This document shows, piece by piece, positions 1 through 5,176 of a stretch of 15,227 nt of DNA. The stretch spans positions 1 to 15,227 of the forward strand of contig JALLOL010000033.1 in the NCBI GenBank assembly GCA_027717875.1. The letters run 5' to 3'. This stretch comes from Acidobacteria bacterium AH-259-L09. Lineage in GTDB: Bacteria > Acidobacteriota > UBA6911 > RPQK01. How positions within the stretch are numbered: the stretch's first letter is position 1; every line of letters starts with the position of its first letter. The translations under genes were made by a program, and so were the position numbers. A model generated the notes under the pieces. It was not told the origin of the DNA and searched no databases. It saw nothing but the letters and a program-made list of their open reading frames with translations.

Positions 1-1
1 C

Positions 2-199
2 GGCATGGGAGAGGTCTTTTTGGCCGAGGATACTTCACTGGATCGGAAAGTTGCCTTGAAGTTTTTGCCGGACTTCATGCAGGAAGACCCCACAGCCAGA
101 AAACGCTTTCTGCGGGAAGCCAAATCGGCGGCGGCTCTCGATCACCCTTTTATCTGCAAGTTAAAAGTCTTTCAGGTTTGCCTCGTTCCACAGTGTTAG
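2..199 (+). pseudogene. Ser/Thr protein kinase, 5' part, interrupted by the element
   Basis: This is the N-lobe of a bacterial Hanks-type serine/threonine kinase; the true start lies before the window. The visible part begins in the Gly-rich loop ([10 protein letters not shown]) and contains the ATP-binding lysine in VALKFLP, then the [16 protein letters not shown] helix-C and strand-4 region. Native coding stops at 160. After that the frame runs into element DNA, adds 12 foreign residues and ends at TAG 197-199. Fusing 2-160 with 14931 onwards gives HPFICKIYEVGEAQGKDF, a normal kinase sequence, so the gene was intact before insertion. The product here lacks the catalytic loop and must be inactive. 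Family assignment is certain; the substrate and C-terminal domain cannot be seen. Confidence 0.93.
144..160. repeat. attL: left copy of the 17-bp att core
   Basis: The sequence ACCCTTTTATCTGCAAG is identical to 14914-14930 in the same orientation. It lies exactly at the two ends of the interrupted kinase frame. On the element side CTTTTA (147-152) and TAAAAG (162-167) form an inverted pair 9 bp apart, as expected for the two core-binding sites of a tyrosine recombinase around its crossover region. In the reconstructed empty target the right arm would read GATCTA, so the symmetry belongs to the element's attP. Confidence 0.92.
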
Positions 200-249
200 A
201 TATCTCTCCATATCCCCTTTATTGCGAGACACTTGCCAATGGGTTCCAT
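161..249 (-). pseudogene. Possible decayed micro-gene next to attL
   Basis: On the minus strand a textbook ribosome site (AAAAAGGAGGTGTAA) precedes ATG 247-249, but that frame stops after 17 codons (MEPIGKCLAIKGIWRDI). In a neighbouring frame the same DNA reads without a stop through NGTHWQVSRNKGDM and [15 protein letters not shown] to TAA at 161-163, directly beside the att core. A loss of 4 bp between AATG repeats near the start would explain the mismatch of frames. Seen: the ribosome site and both frames. Inferred: that it was once one gene of about 30 codons. A shorter in-frame ATG start exists at 209-211. Confidence 0.25.
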
Positions 250-276
250 TTACACCTCCTTTTTAGGATTACATAT

Positions 277-309
277 CCTTTTATCTCAAAACGTTAAAAA
301 GTCGTTAAA
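277..309 (+). repeat. Left-end arm region: core-like copy plus paired CGTTAAA repeats
   Basis: CCTTTTATCT at 277-286 matches ten bases of the att core in the same orientation. It is followed by two CGTTAAA motifs at 292-298 and 303-309, 11 bp apart and so on one face of the helix. A similar pair (CGTTAAA, CGTTAAG, 10 bp apart, same orientation) lies near the right end at 14807-14823. Pairs of direct repeats 100-150 bp inside each core are typical arm-type sites for tyrosine integrases or binding sites for a directionality factor. The motif is seen; the binding protein is inferred. Confidence 0.55.
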
Positions 310-370
310 TTTTGTGGGTAGAAAAGAGTGGGGGGCTTTTGAAGTTGAACGCTCTCAGCCTTCTAAAAGA

Positions 371-435
371 GGACCGATTAGGGCATGAACTCCAGAGACG
401 CAATATTTTCTTCTCCATGTCTCTGAAGTTGGTCC
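371..435. other. Nested stem-loop in the left non-coding arm
   Basis: GGACC (371-375) pairs with GGTCC (431-435). Inside it, AACT-C-CAGAGAC (388-399) pairs with GTCTCTG-A-AGTT (419-430), giving 11 pairs with one mismatch and a 19-nt loop; a 12-nt bulge separates the two stems. No open frame of interest crosses it. It could be a small RNA, a recombination-site hairpin or a protein site; no promoter was recognised for it. Apart from this and the arm repeats, 250-480 shows nothing else I can support. Confidence 0.4.
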
Positions 436-480
436 CTTCTCTCTATTAGCCACGGTACCGGCAAAGTCAGCGGGGGGGCG

Positions 481-510
481 TTGCGCGTTGCGGTGGACGG
501 GTGTTAGAAT
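481..510 (+). promoter_or_regulatory. Sigma-70-like promoter for the 94-aa gene
   Basis: TTGCGC (481-486) and TAGAAT (505-510) are spaced by 18 bp and lie just upstream of the ribosome site AAAGGAGG before ATG 532. The -35 matches poorly after TTG; the -10 is good. Confidence 0.45.
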
Positions 511-531
511 ATTGAGTAAAAAGGAGGACAA

Positions 532-816
532 ATGCCATTGTCTACCTATATTGGTCTCCCTCTCGAAATAAACGATGCACTCAAAACAATGCTTATGAAT
601 CTATTCGAGGATAAAACCGGGGATTGGCAGGCGTGGATTATCCTATCTCAATCCAACAATCAGTGGGAGGTCACGATCACAAGACCTGACGGTTCCAAAT
701 GGAGGCATGATTTTGGACCTGGTGAACACAATCCGAATTTTATTCGCAGTAAAATTCAGGAGGCTCTTCTCCAAGAAATCGAAGGCAAGGGAGGGAAAGA
801 AGCGGACATACTGTGA
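532..816 (+). CDS. Hypothetical protein, 94 aa
   Basis: I recognise no family. The start is fixed by a strong AAAGGAGGACAA ribosome site. The protein is soluble, with no signal peptide or membrane segment; Trp-containing strands in the middle (WQAWIILS, WEVTITRPDGSKW) suggest a small beta-rich fold, followed by a helix (IRSKIQEALLQEIE) and a Lys/Gly-rich tail. It is transcribed away from attL and converges with the integrase gene, with about 55 bp between them. The slot between integrase and attachment site often holds accessory or control genes, but nothing in the sequence shows its function. Codon use looks like that of its neighbours. Confidence 0.7.
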   Translation: MPLSTYIGLPLEINDALKTMLMNLFEDKTGDWQAWIILSQSNNQWEVTITRPDGSKWRHDFGPGEHNPNFIRSKIQEALLQEIEGKGGKEADIL

Positions 817-871
817 TCGGAGTTCAACATCTACGCGGTCCTTCTTCTTCCCTAATAAGTTAAAACGGGGT

Positions 872-1990
872 CTAGTTTTTTCCGAAGATCATTACATCAG
901 TTTTTGCAGCTTCTTCCAGATGGCGTTTCTTTAACAAGTGTCCATAAATATCTACCGTGATCTGGATACTGGAGTGTCCCATCTGTCTACTGACATAATA
1001 GATATCGGCACCCTGGCTCAACTTCAAGGAGCCGAACGTGTGCCTAAGATCGTGCCATCGGACCTTTGGATCAATACCCGCTGCTTCCAGTGCGGGCTTG
1101 AACTTGTTCTTGTAGAAATCATTTGCAATTAGAGGGGTTCCTTTGCAAGATGGGAAAACCAATCCTTCTTTTTTACTGGTCAGATAGAGTTTGCGTAATT
1201 CTTTTTTGAGTCTGGGAGAGAGGTCAATGCTGCGTGTAGATTTTTCCGTTTTTGGAGCTACGTAAATCCAGCGAGGTTCTCCGGGCTTTCTCTCCGGGCA
1301 GTCGCCAAATCTCCAGTACAGTGATCGCTCGATACCGATGACATCATCATCCCAGTTAATATCCTCCCAAAACAATCCGAATTGTTCTCCCTGCCTCATG
1401 CCCGTTAGAATTGCTGTCAGCACATAAAGACTCGTCTTAGAATCGAGCGTATCTAGTAGCGATTTGATTTGCTCTGGATTCAGTGCAATACCCTTGCGAC
1501 GTTGAGTGGATTTAGGCTTGCGTACTCCGTCCATCGGTGTGTGCCGCAGAAAATTATCTCCAATCGCATCTTTGAAGATCTTGCCTAAAAGATTCACGTC
1601 AGTACGGACGGAATTACTAGCCAGCCCCCTCTTCAGCTTGTCCGCAATAAAGCCGTTAACGTCGGCGCTGGTAATCGCCGTAATTGGATAGGGTCCGAAT
1701 CGGGGCAACAGGCTTTTTGCAATGATGTGGCGGTAGCTTGCCCGAACCGATGGCTTGTAAGTACCGATGTCCAATTCCATCTTTTTCCAGTGGTCCACGT
1801 ACTCGGCAAACGTTGCTTTAATTAGTTCCCGATAGGTTCCATCCAGTACGTCAACAGAGTGTCTAGACAACCACTCCTCAGCATCCTTTTTGCGTCGGAA
1901 TCGTTTGCCAACAGGCTTACCATTCAGGCGCATACGTGCCTCGTATCGCACGGTGTCGTCTCTTAAAGTTTTTCTGTGGATACTTCCCAT
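872..1990 (-). CDS. int: Tyrosine-type site-specific integrase
   Basis: A phage-type tyrosine recombinase of 372 aa that would integrate and excise the element at the 17-bp core. Start ATG 1990 was chosen because AAAGGAGGACACA precedes it; the frame is open 28 codons further but without a ribosome site. Residues 1-55 form an AP2-like arm-binding domain (VRYEARMRLNGKPVGKRF, then an alpha helix), 55-160 a SAM-like core-binding domain (AEYVDHWKK onwards) and 165-360 the catalytic domain. All six catalytic residues are visible: R199 (TGMRQGE), K247 (APKTEKSTR), H313 and R316 (WHDLRHTFG), H339 (MGHSS) and Y349 (DIYGHLL). Length is normal and no damage is seen. It reads toward attL, a usual arrangement. 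Confidence 0.97.
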   Translation of the reverse strand: MGSIHRKTLRDDTVRYEARMRLNGKPVGKRFRRKKDAEEWLSRHSVDVLDGTYRELIKATFAEYVDHWKKMELDIGTYKPSVRASYRHIIAKSLLPRFGPYPITAITSADVNGFIADKLKRGLASNSVRTDVNLLGKIFKDAIGDNFLRHTPMDGVRKPKSTQRRKGIALNPEQIKSLLDTLDSKTSLYVLTAILTGMRQGEQFGLFWEDINWDDDVIGIERSLYWRFGDCPERKPGEPRWIYVAPKTEKSTRSIDLSPRLKKELRKLYLTSKKEGLVFPSCKGTPLIANDFYKNKFKPALEAAGIDPKVRWHDLRHTFGSLKLSQGADIYYVSRQMGHSSIQITVDIYGHLLKKRHLEEAAKTDVMIFGKN

Positions 1991-2018
1991 TGTGTCCTCC
2001 TTTTTTGGACAAAAGAAA

Positions 2019-2098
2019 GCCCTGGCACGGATATGCGTTTTGACCCGTTCTTTTGATGGAAGAAATGGCCGCACACCGGCCAGGGCAACTTAATTATA
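2019..2098 (-). promoter_or_regulatory. Integrase promoter and structured leader
   Basis: On the minus strand a perfect TATAAT occurs at 2093-2098 without a convincing -35, suggesting activator dependence. The leader that follows can close a long-range stem, GCCCTGGC with GCCAGGGC (2019-2026 with 2079-2086), containing a smaller GGCC hairpin, and ends just before the ribosome site at about 1995-2003. A leader of this kind could tune integrase synthesis. Confidence 0.4.
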
Positions 2099-2300
2099 CT
2101 TGAAAGAGACTTCGGGGTCTGCTGCACCACTTCTTCCATCTGATTAAAGTATAGCCTAAGTCGTGATTAAGATAAAGACGTTTTTTTAAGTTTTTTAATG
2201 ACGGTGGAAAAGACAGAGGAGAGTGGAGAAGAACCCCATAAGAAGCAATTACGTAAAATTGTCGCGAGGAGCTGATAAAATAGAAGGTGTCCTCATATAT

Positions 2301-2374
2301 GGACGTGTAGCTCAGAAGGAAAGAGCACAAGTTTCGCAAACTTGATGTCGCGGGTTCGAGTCCCGCCGCGCAAT
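2301..2374 (+). tRNA. tRNA-Ala(CGC)-like gene with damaged acceptor stem
   Basis: The D arm (GCTC, 9-nt loop with GG, GAGC), anticodon arm (CAAGT, loop TTCGCAA, ACTTG), 5-nt variable loop and T arm (GCGGG, TTCGAGT, CCCGC) are canonical. U33 and A37 are present, and the anticodon at 2335-2337 is CGC, reading alanine GCG codons. The acceptor stem fails: GGACGTG against CGCGCAA pairs only in the four positions next to the body, and the outer three (G-A, G-A, A-C) cannot pair. The alanine G3-U70 signal is missing and no CCA is encoded. A terminator follows directly. It may be a tRNA pseudogene, a tRNA-like RNA with another role, or a 5' end replaced by recombination. Confidence 0.6.
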
Positions 2375-2384
2375 CTTATTTTTA

Positions 2385-2408
2385 GGCCGGATCTATCCGG
2401 CCTTTTTT
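2385..2408 (+). terminator. Rho-independent terminator after the tRNA-like gene
   Basis: GGCCGGAT and ATCCGGCC (2385-2402) form a perfect inverted repeat, folding as a 7-bp stem with a TCTA loop, followed by TTTTTT. It lies ten bases after the tRNA-like gene, so that gene looks like an independent transcription unit. The stretch 2100-2300 before it holds no gene I can support. Confidence 0.85.
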
Positions 2409-2441
2409 GAAAGTTAGGTAGGTGTGAACTGGGGAATTCTC

Positions 2442-2870
2442 TTAATGTTGCTCATCCCATTTACCAGCTTCAATGAAGACTTTCCAGGCTTCTTTGATCA
2501 GCTTCTCACACTCTTGAGCATAATGTTTAACTTCAGGATAAACTTTTTGTTGGAAAGCGTCCAAGACCTGTTTGGTCACATCGTCCGCGCACTCTGTTAT
2601 GACTGTAGGTTCATCGTCAGCTAGCAGCCGGAAGAATTGAACATTGAACTTCTCTTCGTCTTCGTACTGAACAATCGATAGTTTAGACCTACGATGGTCC
2701 CTTTTGAGCTTTCCCAGTTCCTCTTGGGTATCCAAAGTGAACTTTTTACCCGGTAGGTATGTTTCGTCTTCATAGATTGCCACCAGGGTATCGATAAGCT
2801 CGGCGAATTTAAGACGATCCAAGTGATATCTTTCCGTTTTCGCTATTACAGCAAACCAAGCATTTTTCAT
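2442..2870 (-). CDS. Hypothetical protein, 142 aa
   Basis: No family recognised. It begins MKNAWFAVIAKTERYHLDRL and continues as a mixed alpha/beta soluble protein with a charged centre (KRDHRRSKLSIVQYEDEEKF) and a helical C-terminus (CEKLIKEAWKVFIEAGKW). There is no signal peptide or TM segment. ATG 2870 is preceded by GGGGAG; a GTG start at 2882 with GGAGG is possible, but the predicted promoter at 2893-2921 would begin transcription almost on that GGAGG, which favours the ATG. It seems to be a single-gene unit: the tRNA-like gene is downstream on the other strand and about 300 bp of non-coding DNA lie upstream. Function unknown. Confidence 0.75.
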   Translation of the reverse strand: MKNAWFAVIAKTERYHLDRLKFAELIDTLVAIYEDETYLPGKKFTLDTQEELGKLKRDHRRSKLSIVQYEDEEKFNVQFFRLLADDEPTVITECADDVTKQVLDAFQQKVYPEVKHYAQECEKLIKEAWKVFIEAGKWDEQH

Positions 2871-2892
2871 ACTTCTCCCCACTATTCCTCCA

Positions 2893-2921
2893 ATCTTAGC
2901 ACTGTTTTCTTCACGCGGTAA
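2893..2921 (-). promoter_or_regulatory. Sigma-70-like promoter for the 142-aa gene
   Basis: On the minus strand TTACCG (2916-2921) and TAAGAT (2893-2898) are spaced by exactly 17 bp. The start point would fall close to 2886, leaving a short leader before ATG 2870. Confidence 0.5.
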
Positions 2922-2984
2922 TTAAGCTTGCACACCGCGCTGGTTTCTGTCCCGCCACGGTGACTTTGGGCAAAATCTGGGGGC

Positions 2985-3031
2985 GGATCGTGAACCGATC
3001 CAGGGCTGGCTTATCAATTGAGCCGTTTTTT
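2985..3031 (+). terminator. Two hairpins followed by a T-run
   Basis: GGATCG-TGAAC-CGATCC (2985-3001) is a perfect 6-bp hairpin. A second, TGGCTTA-TCAAT-TGAGCCG (3007-3025, with two G-T pairs), is followed by six T. On the + strand this looks like a terminator, but no gene reads into it; it could end a small RNA from about 2900-3000. The second hairpin also contains the -35 of the promoter listed next. Confidence 0.4.
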
Positions 3032-3070
3032 GCGTCGTGCTAGTATGGAAAGTGTGTGAATAAATTCACA
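3018..3070 (+). promoter_or_regulatory. Promoter with palindromic operator
   Basis: TTGAGC (3018-3023), 17 bp, then TGC-TAGTAT (3038-3046) make an extended -10 promoter on the + strand. The expected start near 3053 falls at a palindrome, TGTGAAT-AA-ATTCACA (3055-3070), with perfect 7-bp arms. A repressor bound there would block initiation. What it drives is unclear: the only + frame downstream is the 34-codon one at 3073, and it also points against the 3' end of the 3179-3649 gene. Confidence 0.5.
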
Positions 3071-3072
3071 TT

Positions 3073-3177
3073 ATGAGGGCAATAACCCGCAAGACGCATC
3101 TTCGCACGGAAAGCGTGTTTTGTGGCGTAACTAACGGGAGTAGAGAATGTGGGCTGTTAAGAGGAAGTTCTCTCTAG
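3073..3177 (+). CDS. Possible 34-aa peptide behind the 3018 promoter
   Basis: This frame begins ATG about 20 nt after the predicted transcription start and reads MRAITRKTHLRTESVFCGVT, then 14 more residues, to TAG 3175-3177. It is basic at the N-terminus, contains two cysteines and has no hydrophobic segment. No Shine-Dalgarno sequence precedes it, so translation is doubtful, and the transcript could instead be a small RNA. It ends two bases before the convergent gene on the other strand. Its only support is position behind a good promoter/operator; I recognise no family. Confidence 0.2.
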   Translation: MRAITRKTHLRTESVFCGVTNGSRECGLLRGSSL

Positions 3178-3178
3178 T

Positions 3179-3649
3179 CTAGTCTTCTTCGGTTGTCGCC
3201 TGGTTGCTTTCTAAAGCCACTACACGGTGGTCAATCTCGATCTCAAAGTATTCACCATCTTTGTAATAGAGGTCAACCGTATTTAAACGAAGAATCCTGT
3301 ATACCATCGCTTTGATCTGCAACGACAGAACCGGGTGGCCAGTAGGAACTAAGTAGATCCGCTTCCAGACCGTTGACCGCAGTTTCTCAGCTAATCGTGC
3401 GAGACGATCGCACAGTTCGCGGCGTAGCGATTCCGGTGTTGATGCATCCCAGTTGCCATGGCTAGCCTCATACACCTCTCCGCGGAGATAACGTTGTGGA
3501 ATCTCATGCACTCCTGCGTTCGCAATGATTGTCAGGACCTCAGTTTCACCGCCCGAACGGGATAGGTCGGTCAAGACCTTCGCGATTTCCTCCCTTCCGT
3601 GCCGAGCGACGGCTTTGTTCAGAAGCTCGCCAAGATCGTCATCCTTCAC
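3179..3649 (-). CDS. Soluble partner of the 2-TM protein, 156 aa
   Basis: Function not recognised. The start is GTG 3649, which overlaps the last 11 bp of the upstream gene and has AAGGG just before it, so translation is coupled. The N-terminal half is helical and charged (LGELLNKAVARHGREEIAKV). Residues about 94-140 alternate strand and helix (WKRIYLVPTGHPVLSLQIK, then YRILRLNTVDLYY and EYFEIEIDH), a layout reminiscent of Rossmann-like ligand sensors such as CARF or SAVED; that comparison is by eye and weak. Coupling to the membrane protein gene suggests the two work together, for example as sensor and membrane effector in a defence or signalling cassette. Confidence 0.75.
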   Translation of the reverse strand: MKDDDLGELLNKAVARHGREEIAKVLTDLSRSGGETEVLTIIANAGVHEIPQRYLRGEVYEASHGNWDASTPESLRRELCDRLARLAEKLRSTVWKRIYLVPTGHPVLSLQIKAMVYRILRLNTVDLYYKDGEYFEIEIDHRVVALESNQATTEED

Positions 3650-4373
3650 GAGAACCCTTCACTAGACGTTCGATATCATCATTAAAAAACTTGTACAGTG
3701 GAGTACCCGATCGCACCTTGAAAGCAGGGACGATTGCCCTATCACGACTGTTAGTGAAGAACTTTACCCAAATACATTCGTCAGTCCGAATGAACGAGTA
3801 GCGAAGTACACGATCGTGAAATAAGAGTGTTGGTTTTGTTTCTGTATCTGCGCTAACTTCACCCAGCAATTGGCGGATCTCTGACACAAAGTGCTCTACT
3901 TTGGGGGTCCCGGTGCCAGTCTCTTGGAGGTACCTTGTAGCAGCGTTGTCTGGTGCCAACAACACGGCTGTGGTAGGCCGACCAGCAGTACAACGAGCTC
4001 GAAGCATGTCGTAGAAGTCCTTAAAGAACTTCGGAGAGTATAGTCGTCCGATGGTTAAATTTGCTGCGTTCAACCAATGTTCCTGATCATCAACCTCCCG
4101 AGCATTCATATTACAACTTACCAGACCGCTGTCGTGAAGGAGCGTGCTTCCCACAACAGTGTCGGAAACTTCCCGGATCATTTCCTCCCGCAGTTTCCAC
4201 TCAAATAGGAATTGGAGAACTCCGACCACAAGAAGAAGCGCGCCGACGCCTGCCATAAGTTGGTCAAGAGCGATCTTGGCCCAGACGTAATCGAAAGTGC
4301 TGGCTCCTGCTATCAGGGCAAACCCAAGAATCCCAAGAAGCATCATAATTATGAGGGATCGGTGCCTATCCAT
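3639..4373 (-). CDS. Membrane protein with two N-terminal TM helices, 244 aa
   Basis: Residues 7-27 (LIIMMLLGILGFALIAGAST) and 36-58 (ending LLLVVGVLQFLFEW) form a TM hairpin with both ends probably in the cytoplasm. The remaining 185 residues are soluble alpha/beta: TIGRLYSPKFFKDFYDML, TAVLLAPD, then HDRVLRYSF, IWVKFFTNS and GTPLYKFFNDDIERL. The second half resembles truncated phospholipase D-like domains, but no HKD motif is present, so catalysis by that route is unlikely. ATG 4373 has only a distant GGAG 13 nt upstream. It is the first gene of a two-gene unit. 2-TM effectors paired with a small sensor are known from nucleotide-signalling defence systems; applying that here is inference. 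Confidence 0.8.
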   Translation of the reverse strand: MDRHRSLIIMMLLGILGFALIAGASTFDYVWAKIALDQLMAGVGALLLVVGVLQFLFEWKLREEMIREVSDTVVGSTLLHDSGLVSCNMNAREVDDQEHWLNAANLTIGRLYSPKFFKDFYDMLRARCTAGRPTTAVLLAPDNAATRYLQETGTGTPKVEHFVSEIRQLLGEVSADTETKPTLLFHDRVLRYSFIRTDECIWVKFFTNSRDRAIVPAFKVRSGTPLYKFFNDDIERLVKGSREG

Positions 4374-4444
4374 CTTACCGATTTTACTCCTTCTCCCAGA
4401 TTCTCAAGAGTAACGTCTTTTCGGAACGTTTACGCTGACTATAG

Positions 4445-4705
4445 CTACCGTCGTTTTGTTTCCACTAAGTCTGAAATCGCTTGGTTAGTCGATGCTGACA
4501 CAGATGGAGCTGAGGTCGGGAATACCCTTGTATTGGTAACAAGCAAATCAACAGCATCTGGCTTATATACATTGATCCTTTCCCAACTGGCTTTCAGTGA
4601 ATAGGAATTTCCTTTTTCGGACTGATTGTATTGTGGGGGAGAAAAGAGGTCAAGGAGCGGTTTGTGAGGGGTGGAGGAAGCGGACATTCTTGCTTTGGAG
4701 TTCAT
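4445..4705 (-). CDS. Doubtful 86-aa frame upstream of the 2-TM gene
   Basis: An open frame from ATG 4705, preceded by a purine-rich GGGAGGAG tract and AGGGG, reads MNSKARMSASSTPHKPLLDL and ends 72 bp before the 2-TM gene in the same direction. The centre (ASWERINVYKPDAVDLLV) looks protein-like, but the ends are Ser/Thr/Pro-rich without clear structure, and the opposite strand is open over much of the same stretch. No family, membrane segment or signal peptide. It may be a leader gene of the cassette or chance. A TTG start at 4747 extends the frame but lies inside a palindrome. Confidence 0.3.
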   Translation of the reverse strand: MNSKARMSASSTPHKPLLDLFSPPQYNQSEKGNSYSLKASWERINVYKPDAVDLLVTNTRVFPTSAPSVSASTNQAISDLVETKRR

Positions 4706-4740
4706 TCTACCCCTGGTCCTCTCCTCCCTCTTAAATTTAA

Positions 4741-4773
4741 CGACCAAGGTCGAAATCTGAGTGTTTTCACACT
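4741..4773. repeat. Two adjacent small palindromes
   Basis: CGACC-AA-GGTCG (4741-4752) and AGTGT-TTTC-ACACT (4760-4773) are perfect inverted repeats eight bases apart, between the doubtful 4445-4705 frame and the hairpin-rich region. The first has the same design as the operator at 3055-3070 and the palindrome at 14621-14632: two arms around AA. They are possible repressor sites. A TATAAT at 4802-4807 on + lies nearby but lacks a -35. Confidence 0.35.
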
Positions 4774-4832
4774 AAAGGGAAATATGGGTTCCTATTAGGG
4801 CTATAATCTCCAAAGTAGCCAGCGAGGATGGC

Positions 4833-5158
4833 GGAGACGACATTTTCTCCACATAGGATGTATCTTTGTATGTACACATCCTTGTCTCTGGAGAGAAATG
4901 GAGGTCAGTGTAAGAACCCCAAGAGGTTGCGCAGCCCCTTGGGTGACATCAACCACTGACCCCCCGGCGCTGGTCGGATAAGGAGGTGTCGCTGGAGAAG
5001 ACATGAAGAACTCCAGCGACTTTAACCAGAGTTAATGGCAAGAATCATTAACTTCTGGCCTACATAAAAACCAGCACCAATTTTGGAGAAGTGCGCCAAC
5101 CATCAGGGAATCTACAAACCCGAAGGGGCCGTTGAACCCTGGGACTGTAAAACCAGGG
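4833..5158. ncRNA. Candidate structured RNA or structured DNA region
   Basis: Consecutive stems fill this gene-free stretch: GGAGA/TCTCC (4833-4850); AGGATGT/ACATCCT (4855-4882); TCTC/GAGA (4885-4896); an outer stem GGTCAGTG/CACTGACC (4903-4961) holding a 9-bp stem with one mismatch (4918-4943) whose loop contains palindromic TGCGCA; a perfect 10-bp stem GTCGCTGGAG/CTCCAGCGAC (4988-5020); a 12-bp stem with one bulge (5026-5058); GCAC/GTGC (5073-5094); and CCCTGG/CCAGGG (5137-5158). Stems work on either strand, so orientation is open. No match to tmRNA, RNase P, SRP or 6S features was seen. It may be a novel RNA, a single-strand replication origin or a packaging/transfer site. Confidence 0.5.
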
Positions 5159-5176
5159 ACACTACTCCAACTCGAA

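Noticed and set aside
1890..2093. Open + frame across the integrase start region
   Set aside because: It is antisense to a certain integrase gene and its structured leader and has no ribosome site.
2094..2339. 81-codon minus frame beginning MRNLCSFLL
   Set aside because: It covers the tRNA-like gene and the integrase promoter, is Ser/Leu-rich by composition and lacks a start signal; its apparent start codon is inside the tRNA.
3639..4373. Active phospholipase D-type nuclease
   Set aside because: The C-terminal domain lacks HxK(x)4D motifs.
4212..4604. 130-codon + frame
   Set aside because: Its first 160 bases are antisense to the 2-TM gene and it has no ribosome site or promoter, though part of its second half looks protein-like.
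4801..5004. 67-codon minus frame in the hairpin-rich region
   Set aside because: It has no ribosome site, and its sequence is explained by the inverted repeats.
5026..5058. Integron attC site
   Set aside because: The stem is similar in shape, but the GTTRRRY/RYYYAAC boxes are absent and no integron integrase is nearby.
4833..5158. Retron or group II intron RNA
   Set aside because: No reverse transcriptase is encoded in the window, and no domain V-like or msr/msd pattern was recognised.
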